This document shows, piece after piece, positions 1 through 7,526 of a stretch of DNA of 38,238 bases; position 1 is the first letter of the stretch, and every line of letters starts with the position of its first letter. The position numbers were made by a program, and so were the translations under genes. Under the pieces are notes generated by a model, which saw nothing but the letters and a program-made list of their open reading frames with translations, was not told the origin of the DNA and made no database searches. Source of the DNA: Runella zeae DSM 19591 (GTDB lineage Bacteria; Bacteroidota; Bacteroidia; Cytophagales; Spirosomataceae); contig NZ_KE384047.1 of assembly GCF_000423565.1 (NCBI RefSeq), positions 1 through 38,238 of the forward strand, given 5' to 3'.

Positions 1-321
1 ACTAAAAATGTATATGTTGATTTAGGTTATCTTGGTATTCAGAAAGAATACAAATTTTTGTCTTTAAAGATTCCATTTAAAAAGCCCAAAAAAAGCAAAA
101 AAAATCCTTATCCAAGCTTAACATTAGAGCAAAAAAACTACAACAAGTCTATTAGTAAAAAGCGAGTTTTTGTAGAAAATGCAATTGCAGGAATAAAACG
201 TTATCATATTTTAATTAACAAGTATAGAGGAAAATCTAAGGAAAAATTTGATGAAAGTATTGAATTATGCGCAGGCCTTTGGAACTTCAAAATCGACTTT
301 AAGAAAAAGATAACTTGTTAG
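1..321 (+). mobile_element. 3' end of an IS5-type DDE transposase gene (5' part outside window)
   Basis: The frame is open from the first base and ends at TAG 319-321, so about 106 C-terminal residues are visible. The segment begins VYVDLGYLGI, has a Lys-rich linker, and then carries the family's closing motif: an R-x-x-V-E-N-A-I-x-G-I-K-R-Y stretch with the last catalytic acid (here VENAIAGIKRYHIL, around 177-216) and CAGLWNFKI near the end. This is the pattern of DDE_Tnp_4/IS5-group transposases, which excise and reinsert their element. A TTG at 58 could be mistaken for a start, but homologous sequence continues upstream. Composition is strongly AT-rich. The right terminal inverted repeat must lie just after the stop, probably within 322-350, but cannot be defined without the left end. 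Confidence 0.8.
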
Positions 322-881
322 TAATCAACAAGAAAACAACTCTAATACTAATCAAATACTCAAAATTGATGATGGTTTTACTGACTTTGTTCTCTATTTT
401 TATCTATTATAGTAATATGCTTGTGATATTTTCTTTTTTTTCTTACATGATTTTTTTTGTTATAGGTATTATTGGGTTTTTCTTTTTATTAAATATTGGA
501 AACTTTTATGTTAACTTAATTTCTATAGTAATTATAGGATTTTCAATTTTAATTAATGGTCAGATTGCAGAGTTTGTTTCTGCTTTTTTTGCCTTTAGTG
601 TTATTGTTTTTTATGACAAAAAAATACCTAAATTTGTGAATTTTATCGGAGAAATTTCTTATTCAGTTTACTTAATACATTTTCCTCTAGGAGTAAAATT
701 GATAAACCTTTCTAAAAGATATGTTATTTCAGACTTATACATTGTCTTGTTTATTCTTTCTTTTATTTTAATAATTTTGGTCTCCAAAATATTTTATGAG
801 AAGATTGAGAAACCATTTGCAAGAATGTCTAGTAGAATATCCTATAGGGGTGATTTTAGGATGGTGAATATTAAATCATAG
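315..881 (+). pseudogene. acyltransferase-3 family protein, C-terminal remnant next to the IS
   Basis: The frame opens only after a TAA at 300-302 and encodes about 180 very hydrophobic residues with four to five membrane segments. It includes the signature F-x-G-E-I-S-Y-S-V-Y-L-I-H-F-P (near 640-690), which is diagnostic of the C-terminal part of acyltransferase-3 (OafA/ExoZ-like) integral-membrane O-acyltransferases that acetylate or succinylate surface glycans. The family is normally about 330-380 residues with the catalytic His-Arg region near the N-terminus; that half is missing, replaced by the transposase end. The simplest reading is inactivation by IS insertion. The only possible start is TTG 315, which overlaps the transposase stop. 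GC is very low compared with the genes after 930, suggesting acquired polysaccharide DNA. Confidence 0.7.
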
Positions 882-884
882 TGT

Positions 885-1259
885 GTGCATAAGTTTTTAG
901 TATACGTAATCTGTCTTATTGTAATCTTAGTGCTGTTTTTAAGCTGGATTCCCAATCCTAACGTGGGAGATGTTTTGCCCGTTCCGGCGAGTGTTCGCTA
1001 TTGGATTAATGAAAATGGAAATTTGCGCACTGCCGTGCCTTTGGGCGTGCTGGGATTTGGGGTAGAATGGGTATTACAGTCAAAAAATAAAGATTGGCGG
1101 TGGCGCGGCTGGGCGTGGTTGGGCGTGGTAGGTATCGTGGCCGTAGCCGAACTTGGTCAAATGCTTTTGCCAAGTCGCTATCCTGATTGGGGAGATATTT
1201 TTTATGGTGCTGTAGGGGCTGCTGTAGGTATTGCGGGGGCTAAAGCAGTGGTTAAGTAA
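885..1259 (+). CDS. VanZ-like family membrane protein
   Basis: This is a 124-residue protein with an N-terminal membrane helix (VYVICLIVILVLFLSW), two central hydrophobic segments and a final one. The run ELGQMLLPSRYPDWGDIFYGAVGAAVG is the conserved VanZ-domain motif (acidic E, Q, R, then D-x-x-D-I near the last helix). VanZ gives low-level teicoplanin resistance in enterococci; in Bacteroidota such small proteins are common in surface-glycan loci and their role is unknown. The start is GTG 885; a TAG at 879-881, also the stop of the preceding remnant, blocks any upstream start and no ATG exists near the N-terminus. The first 40 bases are AT-rich like the IS-side DNA and the rest is not, so the true N-terminus may have been altered by recombination. 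Confidence 0.75.
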   Translation: MHKFLVYVICLIVILVLFLSWIPNPNVGDVLPVPASVRYWINENGNLRTAVPLGVLGFGVEWVLQSKNKDWRWRGWAWLGVVGIVAVAELGQMLLPSRYPDWGDIFYGAVGAAVGIAGAKAVVK

Positions 1260-1356
1260 ATGTGCAAATTTGAAAATGAGTTAGTTTGAAAATAATATCC
1301 TGATAATCAGTATGCTAATGATTGTCCTGCCCTAAAATAGTTTTCTCAAAAGAAAA

Positions 1357-2103
1357 ATGAAAACAATCAACATATTAGGCATTCCGTTTTGGGACGACTC
1401 GGTAGAATCTTGCTATGCGTATCTCAATCAAAAAGGAGGTTTGATGATGGCTCCTTCGGGGCCGGGTTTGGGGAGTATCGCCCGCGAAAGGGAGTACTAT
1501 GAGTCGGTACAGCAAGCCGATGTAGCGATACCTGATAGCGGTTATATGGTGTTGTTGTGGAATTTGCTGCGCCGTCCCAAAATTAAGAGAATATCGGGGC
1601 TGGCTTTTATCAATTACTTTGTAGAGCAGTTTCCCAAAGAAACCAATCGACGTTTGCTCCTCGTCAATCCCACACCCGACGAACAGCGGAGCAATGTGTC
1701 CTATTTACAGTCATTGGGGGTGGCTATTACGGAGCAAGATTGCTACATCGCCCCCCTTTACTCCAAAGGCAAAGTGGAAGATGCAGCTTTATGTGCGTTT
1801 ATCGAAGCCAAAAAGCCCGATTGGGTGTTGATTAACATCGGCGGTGGCACACAGGAGATTTTGGGGGCCTATCTCAAAAAGCACCTTAGCTACCAACCCG
1901 CTTTGATATGCACGGGAGCGGCGATTGCGTTCAAAACGGGCAAACAAGTGCATATCCCAGCTTGGGCAGACCAATTGTATTTGGGGTGGTTGGTGCGGAT
2001 TGCGTCAGCACCATCAAAGTACTACAAACGTTATTTAGAAGCGATTCCTCTGTTAGGATTGATAATTCGTTATGGTGAAAAAAAAGTCATAAAATTTGTC
2101 TAA
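1357..2103 (+). CDS. WecG/TagA/CpsF family (GT26) glycosyltransferase
   Basis: The 248-residue protein matches the GT26 fold in length and layout. It opens with a short strand motif (INILGIPFWDD), carries the family acidic residue in ADVAIPDSGY (D60), a nucleotide-sugar-side motif NIGGGTQEILGAYLKK, and GAAIAFKTG followed by PAW and LGWLVRIASAP, the conserved C-terminal stretch. GT26 enzymes add N-acetylmannosamine(-uronate) or related sugars to a lipid-linked acceptor at the inner membrane. The usual T-x-N motif near residue 32 is replaced by APSGPGLG, so donor specificity may differ. An A/G-rich leader precedes ATG 1357. Its neighbours support a role in exopolysaccharide repeat assembly. Confidence 0.85.
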   Translation: MKTINILGIPFWDDSVESCYAYLNQKGGLMMAPSGPGLGSIAREREYYESVQQADVAIPDSGYMVLLWNLLRRPKIKRISGLAFINYFVEQFPKETNRRLLLVNPTPDEQRSNVSYLQSLGVAITEQDCYIAPLYSKGKVEDAALCAFIEAKKPDWVLINIGGGTQEILGAYLKKHLSYQPALICTGAAIAFKTGKQVHIPAWADQLYLGWLVRIASAPSKYYKRYLEAIPLLGLIIRYGEKKVIKFV

Positions 2104-2325
2104 AAAATTGCCTTCTTTTTAAAACACTACCGTTCGATAACTTTTTAGATAAATTTATGTACCAATTGATAGTAATTTAAATGGTATTTGGTATAATTGC
2201 AGAGAAGTAGTTCATTATTAGTGTATTAAAACCCTAGCATGTATTCATGGAGGATTTTAAAAAGCACGGCTGATAAAGCTTCTTCTCTAGCAGTTTTGTT
2301 ACCTTACTATTGAAAATTACTAACC

Positions 2326-3507
2326 ATGAAAATTCTCCACCTCGTAGCAGGTATGGATATTACTGCTGGCGGTGTAACCCAAGCAGTGTTGTCCATAGGA
2401 AGAGAATTAGAGGCACTAAGTGTCCGCAACGAAATTGTATGTTTGGATGAAGACAGTCAAGAGAGGCAATGGATATCTATTCCCACTCACCGACAAGGTC
2501 CTGCAAAGACCCCTTGGAAGTACGGGAAAAACCTTATTCCGTGGCTTAGGCAAAACTGGGAGCGCTTTGATGCGGTGATAGTGCATGGCCTGTGGCAGTA
2601 TCATACCTATGCGGCTTATCAAGTGTGGAGAGAAAAAGGTAAAAGCAAGCCGATATACGTGATGCCTCACGGGATGCTCGATCCCTATTTTCAAAAAGCG
2701 AAAGGAAGACGTTTGAAAGCGATTCGAAATTGGCTTTTTTGGAAGTTAGTAGAGCGAAATATCGTCAACAAGGCAACAGCCTTGCTTTTTACTTGTGAAA
2801 CCGAACGATTGCTGGCTCGGGAAACTTTTAGCCCCTATCGGCCAACGCTGGAAGCGGTAGTAGGTTTGGGAGTAGAAGCCCCACCGCTTTATGAGTCAGC
2901 TATGACGGCAGCCTTTTGCGAAAAAGCAGGATTACTACCAGGAGAGCCTTATCTACTTTTTCTGAGCCGTATTCATCCCAAAAAAGGCTTAGATATATTG
3001 GTGGAAGCCTATCTGGAGGTAAAGCAAAAAGCACCTTCTTTCCCCAAATTAGTGATTGCAGGGCCGGGTATTGAAACGGATTTTGGGCAAAAAGTGGCTC
3101 GTTTAGTAGAGGAATCAGAAGATGTGCGCTTGGTAGGAATGCTAACTGGAGATCCCAAATGGGGCGCATTGTAGGGTTGTGAGGCTTTTGTGCTACCAAG
3201 TCACCAAGAAAATTTTGGGATAGCGGTGGTAGAAGCGTTGGCCTGCGGAAAGCCCGTGCTGATTTCGGATCAAGTAAATATTTGGCGGGAAATTGCCGAG
3301 GGAGAAGCAGGCTTGGTAGCCAAAGATACCCTAGAAGGTACGCGACGTTTGTTGATAGAATGGGAACTACTAACTGCTGAGAAAAAGGAAAAAATGATCC
3401 AACAAACCAAAAAAGTATACGTCGAGTATTTTTCGATAGAAAAGTCAGCAACCAATATAAAAGCTTTGATAGAACAAAATCTTGAGGCACACACGACAGC
3501 CGTATAG
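2326..3507 (+). pseudogene. GT4 family glycosyltransferase interrupted by an in-frame TAG
   Basis: Two segments in the same frame, 2326-3174 and 3175-3507, form one 393-codon gene. The first has the N-terminal Rossmann domain (MKILHLVAGMDITAGGVTQAV; VHGLWQYHTY; MPHGMLDPY) and the start of the second domain (YLLFLSRIHPKKGLD). After KWGAL, codon 283 is TAG at 3172-3174, and the frame then continues with the C-terminal donor-binding motif [24 protein letters not shown], whose Glu residues bind the nucleotide sugar in GT4 enzymes. Without readthrough the product would lack its donor-site helix and should be inactive. The second segment has no start codon in a sensible place. A recent nonsense mutation, suppression, or a base-call error are all possible. 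The start is ATG 2326, with no frameshift seen elsewhere. Confidence 0.85.
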
Positions 3508-4031
3508 GTCTCAGGATTTAAAAATGGTTGCCTTCAAAAAGTTTTTATGTGCTTATATTTGGTAAAATATACTAATAATTGATAATACTTTAAAAAGAAA
3601 ATTTTGTATTTTTTGTATTTTAAATAATTTATATTATTGATTATGAGTGGGTTATGTTTTTTGGGTTTAGACTTGGTTAGTTAGTTATAATAAAAAAGCG
3701 TATATTTGTAATATACTATAAAGTATTCAATCCCTACGATATTTGTTGAAAAAGTATTAACGCACACAAAACCTGTGATTTGTGTTTGTGCTAGGTGCTA
3801 ATGGTCTGTGTGGTAGAATGAGGTAGCATTTGATCAAAGTGCGGAAATGTCGTTTGGCAAAAAGTAACGATAATTCATAATCACAATTAAATACACTGAT
3901 AGTAAACGAATATAAAAATAACAATTAAAAGTAGTATGATGCATGGATATTGTGCGTGTATACTCATACGTTAGTTTAATTAAATAAAATAATCGTAATG
4001 ATATAACCTGCATACTTAACAATTGAAGACA
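3508..4031. other. 524-bp AT-rich intergenic region
   Basis: No convincing gene is present; a 62-codon minus-strand frame (3834-4022) has no recognisable content. The stretch separates the GT4 pseudogene from the lipoprotein gene and likely holds the latter's promoter and a long leader. An imperfect inverted repeat lies around 3762-3792 (arms GCACACAAA and TTTGTGTTTGTGC) without a T-tract. Confidence 0.5.
3701..3708 (+). promoter_or_regulatory. possible -7 element (TATATTTG) upstream of the lipoprotein gene
   Basis: TATATTTG matches the Bacteroidota -7 consensus TAnnTTTG exactly. The nearest -33-like TTGG lies at 3673-3676, about 25 bases upstream, slightly longer than the usual spacing. If used, the leader before ATG 4032 would be roughly 315 bases. 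Confidence 0.3.
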
Positions 4032-5060
4032 ATGAAAAAACGAATGCTCTCTTTCATGGTGTACGGCTTGGCGTTGACGCTGGTCATGTACAACTGCTCA
4101 AAGGGTGACCCGCTGGGACCCAATGAAAAAATCATGGACGGACTGAAGAAGATTGAAATGGAAAAAGTGGAAATCGAAAAGTCTGAGCCTGCCAAAAGTA
4201 CGCCTGGGTCGTTTGAAGCCTCGGCCAAAGTGGCGGAAATCGAAAAGTTGGTGGCGCAAATTACCCCTTCTGGTGCGATTCCGGCCAATCTCAAAACTTC
4301 GATTGAGGAGTTGTCGTCGGTATTGAATACGACCGAAGTCGCCGCTCTTTCAGGAATTTCTCCACAGACTTTAGCGGCGATGGAAGCGGGTGCAGAAGCT
4401 CCTGCAAATATCAAGGCGATTTTGGAAAAAGTAGCCAATGACCCACGCCTCAAAGCTTACATGAACAATGTGGTATTGCCTACGTTGGATGAGTCACCTT
4501 TGGTAGATAAGACCAAGGGATTGCAAATTCCTAAAAATGCGCGGGTGACTTCTGATCCTTTGTCGCAGTGCTTGGACGTCGTAGAAAACCAATACAATAC
4601 CACCGTTACTACGCTACAATCTAACCGCACCACACAGCTTGCACAAGTAGAGGCTACTTATCAGCAGACTTTGACCAACAACGCAGCCACCGAAACTAGT
4701 TGTATTTCAACCGCTACCGCTCGCTATCAACCTTTGAGATCAGCAGCACAGGTATCGAAAGCGGCAGCTGCCGCCGCATTGGAGGCCGCTAAAAGTTCAC
4801 TTCCGCTTGCCACTTATACAACCTTGAAAGCGATGCTTAACCTTGGAACGGTGGTGTTTATTACGCAGCTCAACAACTTTGAGAATACCGACAAGAAAGT
4901 ATGTACGCAAACTAAGTTGGTCAACAATAACAACGCTTTGACAGCCCGCAACAACAGCAATGCAGCTGTGGAGCTTGCTTACCAAAATGCACTTGCGCAG
5001 GCCAATGCAGCCAAAGCCGCAGCCATCGCGCTTTGTGAGGAACAACACGATCAAGGATAA
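4032..5060 (+). CDS. predicted Ala-rich lipoprotein with duplicated Cys-bounded helical segment, function unknown
   Basis: I do not recognise this 342-residue protein. The start ATG 4032 is preferred over TTG 4023, because MKKRMLSF begins a signal peptide ending in Cys22 (LVMYNC-SKGD), a relaxed lipobox followed by a K-x-D typical of exported Bacteroidota lipoproteins. Residues 30-165 are helical and Glu/Lys-rich with P-S-G and S-x-I-S-P-Q turns. The C-terminal half has four cysteines at 180, 224, 291 and 335. The pairs 180-224 and 291-335 are both 44 apart, and both bound N/Q/A-rich helical segments with a similar ending (AxxEATYQQTL versus AAVELAYQNAL), suggesting an internal duplication. 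The gene ends 13 bases before the next start, so it is probably cotranscribed with the YjbH-like genes and may be their lipoprotein partner. Confidence 0.7.
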   Translation: MKKRMLSFMVYGLALTLVMYNCSKGDPLGPNEKIMDGLKKIEMEKVEIEKSEPAKSTPGSFEASAKVAEIEKLVAQITPSGAIPANLKTSIEELSSVLNTTEVAALSGISPQTLAAMEAGAEAPANIKAILEKVANDPRLKAYMNNVVLPTLDESPLVDKTKGLQIPKNARVTSDPLSQCLDVVENQYNTTVTTLQSNRTTQLAQVEATYQQTLTNNAATETSCISTATARYQPLRSAAQVSKAAAAAALEAAKSSLPLATYTTLKAMLNLGTVVFITQLNNFENTDKKVCTQTKLVNNNNALTARNNSNAAVELAYQNALAQANAAKAAAIALCEEQHDQG

Positions 5061-5073
5061 TCATTGCTCGTCG

Positions 5074-5892
5074 ATGCAACTAGCAAGACGAAACCACCAC
5101 CACACTTTTTTACTCCTCTTTGGAATAATGGTGTGGTGGTATTTACCTACCTCCGCTCAAGTGAATCTCTCGGGGAAATCAGGACTGATGTATACTCCCT
5201 CGGCCGTTATGACTGATGACGGTTTTTTTAGAATAGGGTATAACTACAATCCTATTAGGTACGGACTGAGAGGCCGTAATGAAAACCCCGAACGCATCTT
5301 GTTTGCTAATGTGACAATTCTGCCCCGTCTTGAAGTAGGAGTGACACTTTTGCAAATGATCGATACCCCTACAAGCGATGTGAGTGAGGGGATTGGTGAC
5401 CGAGGTATGGATTTGCGGTATCAAGTACTGAAAGAAACCGAAAAACGCCCTGGCTTGGCGGTGATTATGACGGTGCCTTTTACAATCGACGGAGCAATGC
5501 TCACGCATGTAGTGGTAGCTACTAAGCATTTTGAGATAGCGCGTGATTGGAAATTGGAAGTAAGTGCGGGCTACGGAAGTCCTTATTTTGTGTATCGGCA
5601 AGGAAGTACCACTACCAATTACAGTTTTTTGTCGAATTTTGTGTGGCAAAAGAAAAGTACTTGGCGCTATCGGAACCATTATTTGGAAGGGCCTTTTGGT
5701 GGGTTGAGCCTGAGTTTTCGTCAAAAAGCAGGGTTTATGGCAGAGTATGATTCTCAGCACTTGAATGTAGGGGCGTACGCTACTTTCTTTAAAAAGTGGA
5801 CTGTGCAAGCGGGATGGCTCAATGGGGATCAATTTATGTTTGGAACTTCTTTTGGGGTCAATCTGCTCAAGTTGCCTAGGAAGGTGAAGTAA
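5074..5892 (+). CDS. YjbH-like outer-membrane protein, N-terminal-half type
   Basis: The protein is 272 residues from ATG 5074, which follows the lipoprotein stop by 13 bases. An earlier in-frame ATG lies inside the upstream gene and lacks a signal sequence in the right place. Residues 1-29 form a signal peptide ending TSAQ. The mature part starts VNLSGKSGLMYTPSAVMTDDGFFRIGY, the opening strand motif of YjbH/GfcD exopolysaccharide outer-membrane proteins (G-x-x-G-L-x-x-x-P-x-A...G), and continues as amphipathic beta strands ending with aromatic residues. E. coli YjbH is about 700 residues and has two barrel-like halves; this protein corresponds to the first. The role is inferred as an outer-membrane step of polysaccharide export or modification, together with the protein encoded at 6024. 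Confidence 0.65.
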   Translation: MQLARRNHHHTFLLLFGIMVWWYLPTSAQVNLSGKSGLMYTPSAVMTDDGFFRIGYNYNPIRYGLRGRNENPERILFANVTILPRLEVGVTLLQMIDTPTSDVSEGIGDRGMDLRYQVLKETEKRPGLAVIMTVPFTIDGAMLTHVVVATKHFEIARDWKLEVSAGYGSPYFVYRQGSTTTNYSFLSNFVWQKKSTWRYRNHYLEGPFGGLSLSFRQKAGFMAEYDSQHLNVGAYATFFKKWTVQAGWLNGDQFMFGTSFGVNLLKLPRKVK

Positions 5893-5914
5893 CTGTTAAC
5901 CGTGGCTTTGCTTT

Positions 5915-5992
5915 GCGTCGGAGACGTTGTGCCGTTGTTGACCCAAATCATAGTTTGGGTCAAGCTGTGTGCCCCAAATCATAGTTTGTGGC
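5915..5992. repeat. hairpin repeat cluster (three stem-loops), family copy 1
   Basis: Three hairpins are packed between the two YjbH-like genes. GCGTC-GGA-GACGT lies at 5915-5927. A perfect 10-bp stem TTGACCCAAA / TTTGGGTCAA with loop TCATAG lies at 5938-5963. A one-mismatch copy with the same loop, GCCCCAAA / TTTGTGGC, lies at 5971-5992. CAAGCT follows the last two hairpins. A related copy is at 12140-12193. No T-tract follows, so this is more likely a dispersed REP-like element or mRNA-processing site than a terminator. Confidence 0.75.
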
Positions 5993-6023
5993 AAGCTACT
6001 GATAAGAAATAAAAAAGTAAGTA

Positions 6024-7157
6024 ATGATAAAAAGTAGGCTGTTGATTTTAGTAGGATGTTTGGGGGCAGGGCAATTGCTGGCGCAGACTGTCTCCCCAAA
6101 AGATCAAAAACTCAGTCGAAATTTTGAAAATGTTTGGATAGATAGCCTCACAAAGACAGTCTATTACGAACAACGTCTTTATCGAAATCCATTTATCGGA
6201 CTGCACGAGATGCGGAAAGTGGTGAAGGATTCAAGCATTCGGGATTTTGTACCACTCATGCAGGGGCTCCCGATTGCCAAGTACCGTTTGGGGCCTACTT
6301 TAGAAGTACTGCCCTTGAGTGAACAAGAGCGATTATCGCACAGGGCCTTATCGGTCTTTCCGTACCAACGACGCGATTATAAATTTGATTTTTGGATTCA
6401 ACCCGTCTTCGCTGCCCGTTTTGGGAATTTTTTGAAACCTGTGCGGAGCAATGCCAGTATTTTGCTCCAAAGCCAAGTGTATTTGTTGCCTGGATTGACG
6501 CTGTATTGGGGAGTGCTGTTTCCCATTACCAATGAGCTTGACAACCGCCCGCAGATTATCAGACCCGCACCCGTATTTTTGAATAAATTTTACGCCAAAA
6601 AAGACCATTTTGTAAGTGCTTCGTTGGGCTTTTTTCACAACGATAAGTACGGCCTGAATGTGCAATATCGTCGCGTGGATTTTAACAAACCGTGGTCGTA
6701 TGGTTTGGAAATAGGGGTAACGGGCAATTATTACTATCCGAGAGGGGGGATTTATTATGATCAACTCTACGAGTTGTTGCTGCTGGCAGACGTAGCCTAT
6801 TGTTTTCGACCGCTTGACCTTACCCTTAAACTAACAGGAGGGCAGTTTTTGTGGAATGACAAAGGCGTGAGATTTGATTTTATTCGGCAGTTTGCCAACG
6901 TAGAAATTGGATTGTTTGCCTATCTGACGCAAAATGGCTCCACGGCAGGTTTCAATTTTGCCGTACCCATTCCGCCGGGAAAAATACTCCAAGGCAAAAA
7001 AGTAAGGTTACGTACAACCGAAGAGTTTAGGTGGGAGTATATGTATGCAGGAACTTTTAAGATTGGGGAGCGCTATCAAGTAGGGTATCAGCTGGACCAA
7101 AGGCTGCGGCAGTATCATCAGTTTTATTTACAAAGGCAATACCAGCAGTCGAAATAG
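6024..7157 (+). CDS. YjbH-like outer-membrane protein, C-terminal-half type
   Basis: The 377-residue protein starts at ATG 6024 with a signal peptide (MIKSRLLILVGCLGAGQLLAQ). The mature chain is rich in alternating aromatic strands. Its C-terminal third contains the pattern GVRFDFIRQFANVEIGLFAYLTQNG then GFNFAVPIPPGK and TEEFRWEYMY, which I recognise as the closing part of YjbH/GfcD proteins (fG...R.f...eiG.f...T...GFnF.ipP...). It would therefore supply the second barrel-like half that the upstream gene lacks. The two genes are separated by 131 bases carrying a hairpin repeat, which could tune their ratio. The likely location is the outer membrane and the likely process is exopolysaccharide secretion. 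The exact function is unproven even for the E. coli protein. Confidence 0.65.
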   Translation: MIKSRLLILVGCLGAGQLLAQTVSPKDQKLSRNFENVWIDSLTKTVYYEQRLYRNPFIGLHEMRKVVKDSSIRDFVPLMQGLPIAKYRLGPTLEVLPLSEQERLSHRALSVFPYQRRDYKFDFWIQPVFAARFGNFLKPVRSNASILLQSQVYLLPGLTLYWGVLFPITNELDNRPQIIRPAPVFLNKFYAKKDHFVSASLGFFHNDKYGLNVQYRRVDFNKPWSYGLEIGVTGNYYYPRGGIYYDQLYELLLLADVAYCFRPLDLTLKLTGGQFLWNDKGVRFDFIRQFANVEIGLFAYLTQNGSTAGFNFAVPIPPGKILQGKKVRLRTTEEFRWEYMYAGTFKIGERYQVGYQLDQRLRQYHQFYLQRQYQQSK

Positions 7158-7526
7158 TATATACCAAAAAGATATTTGTATTTTTTTGTTTTTTACAAAC
7201 AATAGTTTATGAACAATTACCGATAAAAATCTCAAAATTAGAATATATAACAACTTTAAGAATTAATAGCGATTTTAAAGGGATTCTATGAATAGGAATA
7301 TCATTCGATAAGTTTTTGAGAAAATATACCATTTTTTATTATGAATTTTTAAGAATTGTCCGTAAAATTGTGCACTGCGCCCTGCTTATGAGATAAACCG
7401 AATGAATATCGGTTTAAATTGTAAAAAAGCAAGAATTTGTTTGAGTCATGCATTAGCCATTTTGCGCTTCGACACACACAAATTATGTAACGATAAACAA
7501 GTATCCACCTTAAAGTTTTAAACGTT
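7158..7526. other. 369-bp AT-rich intergenic region
   Basis: No gene or strong promoter consensus is seen. The region presumably carries the promoter of the sugar phosphotransferase at 7527, but no clear TAnnTTTG with a correctly spaced upstream element was found. A 70-codon minus frame overlapping the next gene's start is not credible. Confidence 0.5.

Noticed and set aside
2900-3490. 196-codon minus-strand frame across the GT4 gene
   Set aside because: It is antisense to conserved GT4 motifs and has no recognisable family features; it exists because of the codon usage of the plus-strand gene.
3762-3792. Inverted repeat as a terminator of the GT4 gene
   Set aside because: The arms pair poorly and no T-run follows.
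3834-4022. 62-codon minus-strand frame in the 3508-4031 gap
   Set aside because: The composition is that of AT-rich non-coding DNA, with no motif and no neighbour support.
5179-5832. 217-codon minus-strand frame inside the first YjbH-like gene
   Set aside because: His/Ser-rich antisense shadow; the plus strand has the signal peptide and conserved strand motifs.
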